This document shows positions 36,174 through 45,283 of a stretch of 64,000 nucleotides of DNA, piece by piece (the stretch's first letter is position 1; every line of letters starts with the position of its first letter). Below the pieces are notes generated by a model. That model did no database searches. It had not been told where the DNA came from and was given only the letters and a program-made list of their open reading frames with translations. The stretch is from Alloyangia pacifica (GTDB taxonomy: Bacteria; Pseudomonadota; Alphaproteobacteria; Rhodobacterales; Rhodobacteraceae). Position numbers and translations under genes: made by a program. Location: the NCBI RefSeq assembly GCF_003111685.1, contig NZ_CP022189.1, forward strand, positions 124,001-188,000, in the 5' to 3' direction.

Positions 36174-37175
36174 ATGGACACGGTCGGAGATTTGGCGCGC
36201 AGCCTCGTGCTTGGCACGCATCACACGCGGCTCAACCGCGCCCTCGACCAGCTCGGCGTCGAGATCGCGACAGGCTTCCTGAGCGATCCGGCGCGGCACC
36301 TGCAGGGCGACGTCACCGGGCTGGTCGCGCTCGACCGCGACCTCTCGCGGCTCGAGGCCTTCCGCGTCAGCACGACCGAAGCCGCGGCGCGTTCGGCCAC
36401 GATGCAGACCACGCTCGAGGAACTGCAGGGCCGGGCCGAGTTGCTGTCGCAGGTGCTGCTCTCGGCCGAGCTGACCCCGACCCAGGAAATGCGAGAGACC
36501 TTCTCGGAAGAGGCGCGCAATGCCATGGGGCAGCTGCTCGCCGGGCTCAACCGCACGATCGGCGGTCGTTTTCTCTTTTCCGGCACGGCCAATGACACGC
36601 CCGCCGTCGAAGGGACGGCGGATATGCTCGACGACCTGCGGCTCGCCCTCTCCGGGCAGTCCACTGCGGCGGATATCGGCGCCGCGCTCGACACATGGTT
36701 CGACAGCGCCGGCGGCGGCTTCGAGACCACCGGCTATCTCGGGGCGACGCAGGACGCGAGCCCGATCCGCATCGGCAGCGGCGAGTCGGTTTCTCTGGAC
36801 ATCCGCGGCGATAATCCCGTTTTCCGTGCCTTGCTGAAATCCGTCGCCAAGGCGGCGCTGGCGACCGATGACACGCTGGCGCTCGCCCCCGAGGTGCAGA
36901 CCGAGCTGCTATCGCAGGCCGGCCGCGAATTGCTTGGTCATCAACAGGGCATCGTGGAGCTGCGCGCCGGGCTCGGCGCCAAGGAGGCCCGCATCGCGGA
37001 GATCACCACGCGCAACGCCGCCGAGCGTTCGGCCCTGAGCATGATGCGCGTGGATCTGGTCGGCACCGACAATTTCGAGGCGGCAACCCGCTACGAGACC
37101 ATCCGCGCGCAGCTCGAAAGCCTCTACGCGATCACCGCGCGCTCGTCGCAGCTCTCCTTGGTGGACTTCCTGTGA
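36174..37175 (+). CDS. flgL: flagellar hook-associated protein 3, FlgL
   Basis: A 333-residue flagellin-fold junction protein. The N-terminal helix (HHTRLNRALDQLGVEIATGFLSDP) and GLNRTIGGRFLFSGTANDTPAV, common in FlgL, are present, with a C-terminal helix ending YETIRAQLESLYAITARSSQLSLVDFL. It sits between flgK and flgI; the stop TGA overlaps the flgI start (TGATG). Confidence 0.88.
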   Translation: MDTVGDLARSLVLGTHHTRLNRALDQLGVEIATGFLSDPARHLQGDVTGLVALDRDLSRLEAFRVSTTEAAARSATMQTTLEELQGRAELLSQVLLSAELTPTQEMRETFSEEARNAMGQLLAGLNRTIGGRFLFSGTANDTPAVEGTADMLDDLRLALSGQSTAADIGAALDTWFDSAGGGFETTGYLGATQDASPIRIGSGESVSLDIRGDNPVFRALLKSVAKAALATDDTLALAPEVQTELLSQAGRELLGHQQGIVELRAGLGAKEARIAEITTRNAAERSALSMMRVDLVGTDNFEAATRYETIRAQLESLYAITARSSQLSLVDFL

Positions 37176-38299
37176 TGATCCGCGCGTGGGCTCTTCTGTT
37201 TCTTGCCGGAATCCTCGGCGCGGGTTTGCTCGGCAGTGCGGGACCATGTGCCGCGCAGGCGGTGCGCATCAAGGACCTGGTCGAGCTCGACGGCGTGCGG
37301 TCCAACGATCTGGTGGGCTACGGGCTGGTGGTCGGTCTCAACGCCACCGGCGACGGGCTGCGCAACGCGCCCTTTACCGAGGAAATCATGCAGAACATCC
37401 TCGAGCGGCTGGGCGTCAACGTCACCGGAGAGCAGTTCCGGCCGCGCAACGTCGCTGCGGTCTTCGTCACCGGGCGCTTGCCGCCCTTCGGCCGCGCCGG
37501 GAGCCAGATCGACGTGACGGTTTCGGCCATCGGTGACGCCAGCAGCCTGCTGGGCGGCACGCTGATCATGACGCCGCTCAACGCGGCAGATGGGCAGATC
37601 TACGCGGTGGCGCAGGGCACCGTGATCGCTGGCGGTGCCGAGGCGCAGGGCAATGCTGCGCGGGTGATTCAGGGTGTGCCAACCTCGGGGGTGATCCCTG
37701 CCGGCGCCCGGATCGAACGCGAGGTCGATTTCGATTTCACCCAGCTCGCAACCTTGAGACTGGCCTTGCGGGAGCCGGATTTCACCACTGCCGGTCGCAT
37801 CGAGCGGGTGATCAATACCGCGGTCGGGGCCGCGGCGGCGCGCATGCTGGATGCGGGCACGGTCTCGGTCGATCTGCGCCGCACCGGCGCCGGGTCTCCG
37901 GCGCGGGCGGTGGTGGCGATCGAGAACCTGCCGGTGGAGCCGCAGCGCCGCGCTCGGGTGGTTGTCGACCAGCGTTCGGGCACGATCGTCATGGGCGAGG
38001 ATGTGCGCATTTCGCGTGTCGCGGTCTCGCAGGGCAATCTCACCTTGCGCATCGACGAGGCGCCCCTGGTGGTGCAGCCCAACCCGTTCGCCGAGGGGCA
38101 GACGATCGTGGTGCCCCGCAGCAACGCCAATATCGTCGAGGAACCGGGCATCGGCCTTGCCGAGGTGCCGGGAGGGACCTCGCTGTCGGAGGTGATCGCC
38201 GGGCTCAATGCGCTGGGGGTTTCGCCGCGCGACATGATCGACATCCTCAAGAGCATCAAGGCGGCGGGCGCGCTCCATGCTGAATTCGTCGTCATGTGA
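37175..38299 (+). CDS. flgI: flagellar P-ring protein FlgI
   Basis: A 374-residue periplasmic ring protein with a signal peptide (about 1-28, ending CAAQA), then VRIKDLVELDGVRSNDLVGYGLVVGLNATGDGL and LGVNVTGEQFRPRNVAAVFVTG. The C-terminal LSEVIAGLNALGVSPRDMIDILKSIKAAGALHAEFVVM is the family ending. A GTG one codon earlier (37172) is an alternative start. Confidence 0.96.
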   Translation: MIRAWALLFLAGILGAGLLGSAGPCAAQAVRIKDLVELDGVRSNDLVGYGLVVGLNATGDGLRNAPFTEEIMQNILERLGVNVTGEQFRPRNVAAVFVTGRLPPFGRAGSQIDVTVSAIGDASSLLGGTLIMTPLNAADGQIYAVAQGTVIAGGAEAQGNAARVIQGVPTSGVIPAGARIEREVDFDFTQLATLRLALREPDFTTAGRIERVINTAVGAAAARMLDAGTVSVDLRRTGAGSPARAVVAIENLPVEPQRRARVVVDQRSGTIVMGEDVRISRVAVSQGNLTLRIDEAPLVVQPNPFAEGQTIVVPRSNANIVEEPGIGLAEVPGGTSLSEVIAGLNALGVSPRDMIDILKSIKAAGALHAEFVVM

Positions 38300-38363
38300 G
38301 CCGGGCAGGGGCGATGCCCCGTGCCGCGGGTTGCGAGAAAACCAGGGGTGAAGGAGTCACCGG

Positions 38364-39233
38364 ATGCTCGGCATCATCGGCATAGTTGTCATTTTCGGCA
38401 TGGTCTTTGGCGGCTACCTGGCAGCGGGTGGGAAGATGTCGATCATCATCAAGTCGCTGCCGTTCGAGATGATGATGATCGGCGGTGCCGCGGCGGGCGC
38501 CTTCCTGCTCGGAAACGACGGCAGCGTCGTGAAGCACACCCTCGCGGATATCGGCAAGGTGTTCAAAGGTGTGAAGTGGAAGCCCAATGACTACAAGGAG
38601 TTGCTCTGCCTGCTCTTCGAGTTGATCAAGCTCGCCCGGCAGAGCCCCGTGGCGATCGAGGAACACGTTGAATCGCCGGGCGAATCGGCAATATTTTCCA
38701 AGTACCCGAAGATCCAGAGCGACAAGGTTGCCATCGAGCTGATCTGCGACACGATGCGCTCGATGTCGATGAATTACGACGACCCGCACCAGGTCGAGGA
38801 GGTGCTCGACAAGCGGATCGAGGCGCTGGAAGAGCATCGCATGCATTCCAGCCACGCGCTGCAGAGCATGGCGGATGCTCTGCCAGCGCTGGGAATCGTA
38901 GCGGCGGTGCTCGGGGTGATCAAGACTATGGCCTCGATCGACCAGCCGCCAGAGGTTCTGGGCAAGCTGATCGGTGGCGCGCTGGTCGGCACGTTTCTCG
39001 GGGTCTTTCTTGCCTATGGCTTCATGGGCCCCTTCGCCAACAAGGTGAAGGCCGTGGTCGGAGAGGACCTGCATTTCTACAAGCTGATCCGCGAGGTGCT
39101 GGTGGCCAACCTGCACAACCACGCGACCAATATCTGCATCGAGGTCGGTCGGCAGAACACGCCGGCGCATTTCCGGCCGAGCTTCGTCGATCTCGAGGAG
39201 GCGCTGAAATCGGTCAAGCAGGAGGCAGCATGA
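38364..39233 (+). CDS. motA: flagellar motor stator protein MotA
   Basis: A 289-residue membrane stator subunit with four expected transmembrane helices (IIGIVVIFGMVFGGYLAAGG; PFEMMMIGGAAAGAFLLG; ALPALGIVAAVLGVIKTMA; LVGTFLGVFLAYGFMGPFA) and the cytoplasmic loop carrying the charged residues that contact FliG (LDKRIEALEEHRMHSSHALQSMADALPALG). It overlaps the next gene by four bases. Confidence 0.95.
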   Translation: MLGIIGIVVIFGMVFGGYLAAGGKMSIIIKSLPFEMMMIGGAAAGAFLLGNDGSVVKHTLADIGKVFKGVKWKPNDYKELLCLLFELIKLARQSPVAIEEHVESPGESAIFSKYPKIQSDKVAIELICDTMRSMSMNYDDPHQVEEVLDKRIEALEEHRMHSSHALQSMADALPALGIVAAVLGVIKTMASIDQPPEVLGKLIGGALVGTFLGVFLAYGFMGPFANKVKAVVGEDLHFYKLIREVLVANLHNHATNICIEVGRQNTPAHFRPSFVDLEEALKSVKQEAA

Positions 39234-41545
39234 ACACCGGGTGGCAGGAGATCAGGCGCCGCGCCCGGCTTCCGGTCCTGTTGCTGGTCCTTCTGCTGGA
39301 GCTGCGGCCGGACCCCACCGCGGCGCAGCAGGTCGTGCTGCGCAGTGGGGAGCATGACGGTTTCACCCGGCTGGTTCTCGACCTTCCCGAAGGCCTTGGC
39401 TGGCAGGGAGTCCCGGGTCGGGACGGCGCCAGCTACCTGGTCGAGCTGGCGAGAGGCGGCTTCGACATCCGTCTCGACGACGTTTTTCGGCGCATCGGCC
39501 GCGACCGGGTTGCTGCGGTCTCGGCGCTGCCCGGCGGAACGGGGGTCGAACTGGCGCTGGCCTGCGATTGCGTGGTGGAGAGCTCGCTCCACGACGGGCA
39601 CTTGGCCGTGCTCGACGTGCGGCCGCGCCGGGCAAATGAGCCCAGACCCGCGCCGCCCCCTGCAACCGCGCAGGCGAACGGGGCGGCGCGGGTGGAAGAC
39701 GGGACCGTGGTCGAGACACCGGGGGCGCAGCCAGGGCTGGACCTCGGTCTGCTTCCCGGCCTGTCCGACGCCACGGGGGCGCGGCGGTTGCTGCCGACCT
39801 TCGATCCGGGACCGCGGCTGGTCGACGAGGCGCGGACCCCCGCGGCGGATCGCGAGATCGCCCGGAGTTTCGGCCAGTCCCTCGCCGAGGAACTCGCCCG
39901 CAGCGCCACGCAGGGTCTGCTTGACGCCGATGGGCCGCTGCAGGAACCGACGGAACAGGCCTCCCCGCCGGAGGATGGCTCCGGTGCCGAGGCAGATCGC
40001 GCGGCGCAGGCCCGGGATCCGATCAGCGCCGAGATCCTGGCAGGTTCGGCGGCGCGCGGGTTCGGCGGCACCTCGGTGTTGCGCCTGGGCGGGCAGCGGG
40101 CCTGTGTCGAAGATCGGCGCCTCGACCTTCCCGGCTGGTTCGGCGAGGAGGGCGAAGCCGGCGCCGTTGCGCGGCTCGGGGCGCTGCGCAGCCGGCTGCT
40201 GGGAGAGTTCGACCGCATCGACACGCAAGTGCAGCGCGACCTTGCGCGGCTCTACATCTCTCTCGGGTTCGGTGCCGAGGCGCGGACGCTCTTGCGGCTC
40301 GAGAATGACATTCCCGACCCGGTGCTGATGACTCTGGCGACGCTGACCGAGGGCGGCGCCGATCCGGCGGGGGTGTTTGCCGGGCAGAGCGAGTGCCCCG
40401 GTCGCGCCGCGCTCTGGGCGGTGCTTGGCGCGCGCGGCTTGCCGGACACGGCGCAGATCGCAGTGCCGACGATCATGGCGACCTTCGAGGAGCTGCCTCT
40501 CGGGCTGCGCCGTATCCTCGGCCCGCGGCTGTCCGAGCGCCTTGCCGAGGAGGGCGAGTTCGACGCCGCACGCAACGTCCTGTCGCGGCTTGCGCGGGCG
40601 TTGGGGCGAGTGACCGAGGAAATGCAGCTCGCCGCGGCGCGGATCGCCCGGGCCACGGGTGCCACGGCAGAGGCGGAAACGCTGCTCTCCGAACTGATTG
40701 CCGCGCCGGGCGAGCTGGGGGTCGCCGCGGCGGTCGAAAGCATCGACCTCGCCACCGCCGAGGGCCACCAGGTACCGCCGGAAATGGTCGAGCTGACCGG
40801 CGCCTACAGCACCGAGCGACGCACGACCGACTCGCGCGATGCGATCTGGCTGGCGCATGTGCGGGCGGCTTGGGCCAACGCCGAATTCGACCGGGCCTTC
40901 GCCGAGATTTCCGGCCCCGCCGAAGTTGCCGCCGAGACGCGCCTGCGCGCCCGGACAGAGGCCCTGGAGGCGCTCACCGCCTCGGGCCCGGACGCGAAAT
41001 TCCTGCGGCACGCGCTCGAACCTCTCAACCTCGCCCTCGCGACGGTGGACCCCGGTCTCGCGCTGCAGGTCGCGGACCGGCTCCTGGCGCTGGGCTTGCC
41101 CGAGGCTGCCGGGCGCTGGCTTGCGGGGCCCGCGCCGCCAGGGCGGGCACATGACTGGCGGCTTCTGGAGGCGCGTCTGGCGCTTGCGAGCCAGCGGCCC
41201 GAGGCCGCGGAAATCGCGCTGGTCGGGCTGCAGGGCGATGACGTGCTCCGGCTGCGTGCCGAGGCCCGCGAGGGCATGGGGGACTTCGAGTTTGCCCAAA
41301 CCGCCTACGAGCAGCTCGGCGATGCGCAGAACGCGGCGCGCCTCGCCTGGCTCGCTGGAGATCTCGAAGCGACGGCGCGCGGCGAGGACCCGGTGCTGGC
41401 CGAAGCCGCGGCGCTGGCACGCGCGGCACCGCCGGAGGCAGGCATGCCCTCTCTGGAGCAGGGGCAGGCGCTGGCCGAGAGCGGCAAGAGCACGATCGAG
41501 ACGATCCGCGCCTTGCTCGCCGAAAGCGCGGTTCCAGCGCTCTGA
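39230..41545 (+). CDS. unknown exported 771-aa protein of the flagellar locus
   Basis: I do not recognise a named family. Residues 1-32 look like a signal peptide ending near TAA. About residues 33-130 form a strand-rich domain (VVLRSGEHDGFTRLVLDLPEG, SYLVELARGGFDIRLDD) that resembles AMIN-type peptidoglycan or envelope modules. A cysteine pair, ACDC, is at 112-114. A Pro/Ala-rich, low-complexity stretch (about 130-290) follows, then a long alpha-helical region with tetratricopeptide-like periodicity to the end. It is translationally coupled to motA (four-base overlap) and precedes the SltF-like gene, so a periplasmic role at the stator or basal body is likely. Function is not assigned. Confidence 0.75.
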   Translation: MNTGWQEIRRRARLPVLLLVLLLELRPDPTAAQQVVLRSGEHDGFTRLVLDLPEGLGWQGVPGRDGASYLVELARGGFDIRLDDVFRRIGRDRVAAVSALPGGTGVELALACDCVVESSLHDGHLAVLDVRPRRANEPRPAPPPATAQANGAARVEDGTVVETPGAQPGLDLGLLPGLSDATGARRLLPTFDPGPRLVDEARTPAADREIARSFGQSLAEELARSATQGLLDADGPLQEPTEQASPPEDGSGAEADRAAQARDPISAEILAGSAARGFGGTSVLRLGGQRACVEDRRLDLPGWFGEEGEAGAVARLGALRSRLLGEFDRIDTQVQRDLARLYISLGFGAEARTLLRLENDIPDPVLMTLATLTEGGADPAGVFAGQSECPGRAALWAVLGARGLPDTAQIAVPTIMATFEELPLGLRRILGPRLSERLAEEGEFDAARNVLSRLARALGRVTEEMQLAAARIARATGATAEAETLLSELIAAPGELGVAAAVESIDLATAEGHQVPPEMVELTGAYSTERRTTDSRDAIWLAHVRAAWANAEFDRAFAEISGPAEVAAETRLRARTEALEALTASGPDAKFLRHALEPLNLALATVDPGLALQVADRLLALGLPEAAGRWLAGPAPPGRAHDWRLLEARLALASQRPEAAEIALVGLQGDDVLRLRAEAREGMGDFEFAQTAYEQLGDAQNAARLAWLAGDLEATARGEDPVLAEAAALARAAPPEAGMPSLEQGQALAESGKSTIETIRALLAESAVPAL

Positions 41546-41633
41546 CCGGGTGATCCTGGTCGGCGCAGCTTGGCCGGAAAGGAAATCGAAAGCGAATCTG
41601 CCTAGACCGACAGGATGATCTGCAGGATGCGGA

Positions 41634-42416
41634 ATGAGAGACTTGAGACCCGGACCTCCTAGATCGCGCACCCCGAACCGCTGTGGCTGCCGGCGGCAGG
41701 ACGCTGGGCATGCGGGCCTCCGCGACGCCGCGGGTGGCGCGCTGCTCGCGGTGGTCCTTTTGTTCTTGGGTCTGGCGGCGCCCGCGCGGGCAAGCGCGGC
41801 GGCAGAAGATAGGCTGCGCTGCGATCGCGCCGCCGTTCTGGCGGCAGAGCGGCTCGGGGTTCCCGTCCCGATCCTGCGCGCTGTCACCCGGGTCGAGACC
41901 GGGCGCCGCCGCGACGGCGCGCTGCAGCCCTGGCCCTGGACGGTGAACCTCGGCGGTGACGGCTTCTGGTTCGACAGCGCCGCAGAGGCGCGGGCCTTTG
42001 CTGCCGGGCAGCTGGCGCGCGGCCGTCGCAACATGGACATTGGCTGCTTCCAGGTGAACGTCCGGTGGCACGGGAAGGCTTTCGACTCCACCGACGAGAT
42101 GTTCGATCCCGAGGCGAACGCGCTCTATGCCGCAGGGTTTCTCAAGCGGCTGCATGGCGAGGAGGGGGATTGGGACAGGGCGGTGGCCGCCTATCACAGC
42201 CGCACGCCGGAATATGCGCGCCGCTACATCGCGCGCTATCGCAGCGTGCGCGAGTCGCTCGCCGGAGCGCCGCCTCCTGAGGCCGCCCGCGACAACGGCT
42301 TTCCGCTGCTGGTGGGGCAGGGCGCGCGCTTGCCTGGCTCGCTGACGCCCCTGGGAGGCGCGGCGCGCCCCTTCCTCGACCTGCGCCAGGGTCGGCGCGA
42401 TCCGGCGGGGGGCTGA
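41634..42416 (+). CDS. flagellar-locus lytic transglycosylase (SltF-like)
   Basis: A 260-residue SLT-fold murein lyase. A long basic N-terminal part precedes a hydrophobic segment (LLAVVLLFLGLAAPARASA, about 37-55), giving a late signal sequence. The catalytic region is VPILRAVTRVETGR with the catalytic glutamate at 88, then NMDIGCFQVNVRWHGKAF, WDRAVAAYHSRTPEYARRYIARY. Rhodobacter sphaeroides SltF is a flagellum-specific enzyme of this kind that opens the wall for the rod and pairs with a short FlgJ; a short FlgJ is also present here. flhA starts three bases later. Confidence 0.82.
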   Translation: MRDLRPGPPRSRTPNRCGCRRQDAGHAGLRDAAGGALLAVVLLFLGLAAPARASAAAEDRLRCDRAAVLAAERLGVPVPILRAVTRVETGRRRDGALQPWPWTVNLGGDGFWFDSAAEARAFAAGQLARGRRNMDIGCFQVNVRWHGKAFDSTDEMFDPEANALYAAGFLKRLHGEEGDWDRAVAAYHSRTPEYARRYIARYRSVRESLAGAPPPEAARDNGFPLLVGQGARLPGSLTPLGGAARPFLDLRQGRRDPAGG

Positions 42417-42419
42417 GTC

Positions 42420-44513
42420 ATGGCCGAGATGACCGCCGCCGCCACCCCCGGCCTTTTCCGACCGACGGTGCTGCTCGCCGTGGCGCTGATGGCGATCATC
42501 GTGATGATGATCCTGCCGATGCCCTCGCTGGTGCTCGACCTTGGCCTCGCGGTCTCCTTCGGCCTGGCGATCCTGATCTTTACCGTCACGCTCTTCATCG
42601 AGCGGCCGCTGGATTTTTCCTCTTTCCCGACGATCCTGCTCGGCGCGCTCATGCTGCGGCTCTCGCTCAACGTCAGCTCGACCAAGTTGATCATAGGGCA
42701 GGGGCACACGGGCACCGGCGCCGCCGGTGACGTGATCGAGGGATTTGCAAATTTCGTCATGGGCGGCAGCGTCTTTCTTGGGCTAGTGGTCTTCGGCGTG
42801 CTGATGATCGTGAACTTCGCGGTGATCACCAAGGGCGCCGCGCGCATGGCCGAGGTGGGCGCGCGCTTCGCGCTCGACGGCATGCCGGGCAAGCAGCTGG
42901 CGATCGACAGCGACATGTCCGCCGGCGCCATAGACCATGCCGAGGCCAAGCTTCGCCGCGAGCGCGAGCAGCAGGAGACGACCTTCTTCGGCTCGCTCGA
43001 CGGCGCCTCGAAATTCGTCAAGGGCGACGCTGTGGCGGGGCTGCTCATCACCCTGCTGAACCTCGTGATGGGCATGATCATGGGGATTTTCGGCCATGGA
43101 ATGGCGCTGGGAAACGCCTTCGAGACCTACGCGATCCTGACGGTCGGTGATGGGCTGGTCTCGCAGATACCGGCAGTGATCATCTCCATTGCCTCGGGGC
43201 TCCTGCTCGCCCGCGGTGGCGCCACCGGCGCGACCGATGTCGCCGTGGTCGGGCAACTGGCGCGGCATCCGGCAGCGTTGGGGACGGTGGGCCTGCTCAT
43301 GGCGCTCTTCGCGCTGGTGCCCGGTTTGCCGTTCGTGCCCTTCATGTTGGGCGCGGCGATCCTTGGCACGCTTACGTTGCGGATGCGGCGGCGCCTGTCC
43401 CTTGCGGATACGGCGGCACTGCGCGAGGCGCAGCCCGACATTCCGCGCGAGCGGCCGATCGGGGATCTGCTCGACCTCGATGAGATCCATCTCGAATTCG
43501 CTCCCGACCTGGTGGACATGGTGCTCGATCCGGGCACCGGGCTCGACATCCGCATCGCCAACATGCGTCGGCACGTGGCGGCGAGCTACGGGCTGATCTT
43601 GCCCGAGATCCGGCTCACCGACGCGCCGGCGCTGGCAACCGGCGTCTACGTGATCCTCGTGCATGGGGTTGAGGTGGCGCGGGGCGAGCTCAATCCCGAC
43701 CTGGTACTGGCGCTGGTGCCCGACGAGCCCCGCGCCCTGCCCGACGGTCGCGATGTGACCGAGCCGGTCTACGGCGCCCCCGCGCGCTGGATCCGCCCCG
43801 AGGATCAGGACCGTGCGGCGCTCACCGGGGTCACCATCGTCACCCCGGCCGAGGTTCTGGCGACCCATCTTCTCGAGGTCATCAAGCGCAATTTCGGCCG
43901 GCTCCTGACCCTCAAGGCGCTGCGCCGTCTGCTCGACGAGATGGTCTCGCTCTCCGATCCCGCGCGGGCCGAGGCGAACCGGCGGCTGCTCGACGAGCTG
44001 ATCCCCGACAAGGTGCAGATCGACACGCTGCACGTGGTGCTGCGGCTGCTGCTCGAGGAGCAGGTGAGCATCCGCAACCTGCCGCTGATCCTCGAGGCGG
44101 TGGCCGAGATGCGCGGCCAGCAGAGCGCTCCCGAGGCGATCTGCGAGCACGTTCGCCAGCGGCTCGGTTTCCAGCTGGTCGCGGCGATGCGGCGCGACGA
44201 CGGTACCATCCCACTGATCCAGCTTGCTGCCGAATGGGAGGATACATTCGCCAGCCACCAGGTCGATGGCGGGCGCGGCGTGCTCGACGTGGCGCTGCCG
44301 CCCGACACCTTCGAGGCGCTCACCCGCGGCATCGCCGAGGAGGTCGGCAACGCCGGTAGTCGCGGCATCTACCCGGCGCTGGTGACCTCCTCGCGGCGCC
44401 GCAGGTTCCTGCGCACGATCATGGCAGCCAAGGGGCTGTCGACACCGGTTCTCTCCTTCGAGGAAATCGGCCTCGAGGCGCGCCCGGCCCTGGTCGGGCT
44501 GGTTGCCGCATGA
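42420..44513 (+). CDS. flhA: flagellar export apparatus protein FlhA
   Basis: A 697-residue type III export gate protein. About eight membrane helices in the first 320 residues (VLLAVALMAIIVMMILPMPSLVLDLGLAV and following) with the conserved FHIPEP-type SFPTILLGALMLRLSLNVSSTKLI block, then the cytoplasmic domain (about 350-697). Overlaps fliR by four bases. Confidence 0.96.
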   Translation: MAEMTAAATPGLFRPTVLLAVALMAIIVMMILPMPSLVLDLGLAVSFGLAILIFTVTLFIERPLDFSSFPTILLGALMLRLSLNVSSTKLIIGQGHTGTGAAGDVIEGFANFVMGGSVFLGLVVFGVLMIVNFAVITKGAARMAEVGARFALDGMPGKQLAIDSDMSAGAIDHAEAKLRREREQQETTFFGSLDGASKFVKGDAVAGLLITLLNLVMGMIMGIFGHGMALGNAFETYAILTVGDGLVSQIPAVIISIASGLLLARGGATGATDVAVVGQLARHPAALGTVGLLMALFALVPGLPFVPFMLGAAILGTLTLRMRRRLSLADTAALREAQPDIPRERPIGDLLDLDEIHLEFAPDLVDMVLDPGTGLDIRIANMRRHVAASYGLILPEIRLTDAPALATGVYVILVHGVEVARGELNPDLVLALVPDEPRALPDGRDVTEPVYGAPARWIRPEDQDRAALTGVTIVTPAEVLATHLLEVIKRNFGRLLTLKALRRLLDEMVSLSDPARAEANRRLLDELIPDKVQIDTLHVVLRLLLEEQVSIRNLPLILEAVAEMRGQQSAPEAICEHVRQRLGFQLVAAMRRDDGTIPLIQLAAEWEDTFASHQVDGGRGVLDVALPPDTFEALTRGIAEEVGNAGSRGIYPALVTSSRRRRFLRTIMAAKGLSTPVLSFEEIGLEARPALVGLVAA

Positions 44514-45277
44514 CCGGGCTCGTCCCGCTGGCAGAGATGGGCACGCAGGGGCTCTGGCTCGGCCTGCTGGTCCTGCTGCGCGTCGGCGCTGCGCTCTTCG
44601 CGCTGCCAGGCCTGGGCGAGAGCTGGGTGCCGGCGCGGCTGCGGCTCGTGCTGGCCCTGCTGCTGAGCGCCGCGATCCTGCCGGCGGTCACCGCCACGCT
44701 GCCCACCGGCTCGCCTACCTTGGCGCTGCTGCTGCGCGCCCTGGCGACCGAGACTGTCGCCGGTCTCTTCCTCGGGGTGATGCTGCGGCTCTTCGTCTTT
44801 GCGCTGCAGACCGCCGGCACCATTGCCGCGCAGGCGACATCGCTCTCGCAACTGCTTGGGACTGCCGCGGCGGATCCGATGCCGGCCCTGGGGCATGTGC
44901 TCAGCGTTGCCGCGCTGGCGCTGCTCATGGCGACCGGCTTTCACGTCAAGGCCGCCGGCTACCTGATCCTCTCTTACGACATCTTGCCGCCGCTGGCGCT
45001 GCCTGACCCGGCGATTCTGGCGCAAGTCAGTCGCGCCGAGGTCAGCCGCGCCTTCGCGCTGGCCTTCTCGCTTGCCGCGCCATTCGTGATCCTCTCGGCT
45101 CTCTACAACCTGACGCTCGGCTTCATCAACAAGGCGATGCCTCAGCTCATGGTCGCCTTCGTCGGTGCGCCGGTGATCACCTTCGGAGCGGTTGCGCTGA
45201 TGGCGCTGGTGGCGCCCACGCTGCTGGCGGTCTGGCTGGCGCAGGTCGACCACTTCCTGTCGGCCCCCTTTCGGTAG
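44510..45277 (+). CDS. fliR: flagellar export apparatus protein FliR
   Basis: A 255-residue integral membrane subunit of the export gate, with six or so hydrophobic helices (LLVLLRVGAALFALPGLGESWVPARLRLVLALLLSAAILP; LGVMLRLFVFALQTAGTIAAQATSLS; VALMALVAPTLLAVWL). The ALPGLGE-type and LFVFALQTAG segments match FliR. Between flhA and flhB as in many flagellar operons. Confidence 0.93.
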   Translation: MTGLVPLAEMGTQGLWLGLLVLLRVGAALFALPGLGESWVPARLRLVLALLLSAAILPAVTATLPTGSPTLALLLRALATETVAGLFLGVMLRLFVFALQTAGTIAAQATSLSQLLGTAAADPMPALGHVLSVAALALLMATGFHVKAAGYLILSYDILPPLALPDPAILAQVSRAEVSRAFALAFSLAAPFVILSALYNLTLGFINKAMPQLMVAFVGAPVITFGAVALMALVAPTLLAVWLAQVDHFLSAPFR

Positions 45278-45283
45278 CGCGCG

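Noticed and set aside
39077..42091. Minus-strand open frame of 1004 codons
   Set aside because: It spans motA, the 771-aa gene and the SltF-like gene in antisense, is Arg/Gln/Pro-rich and has no recognisable domain.
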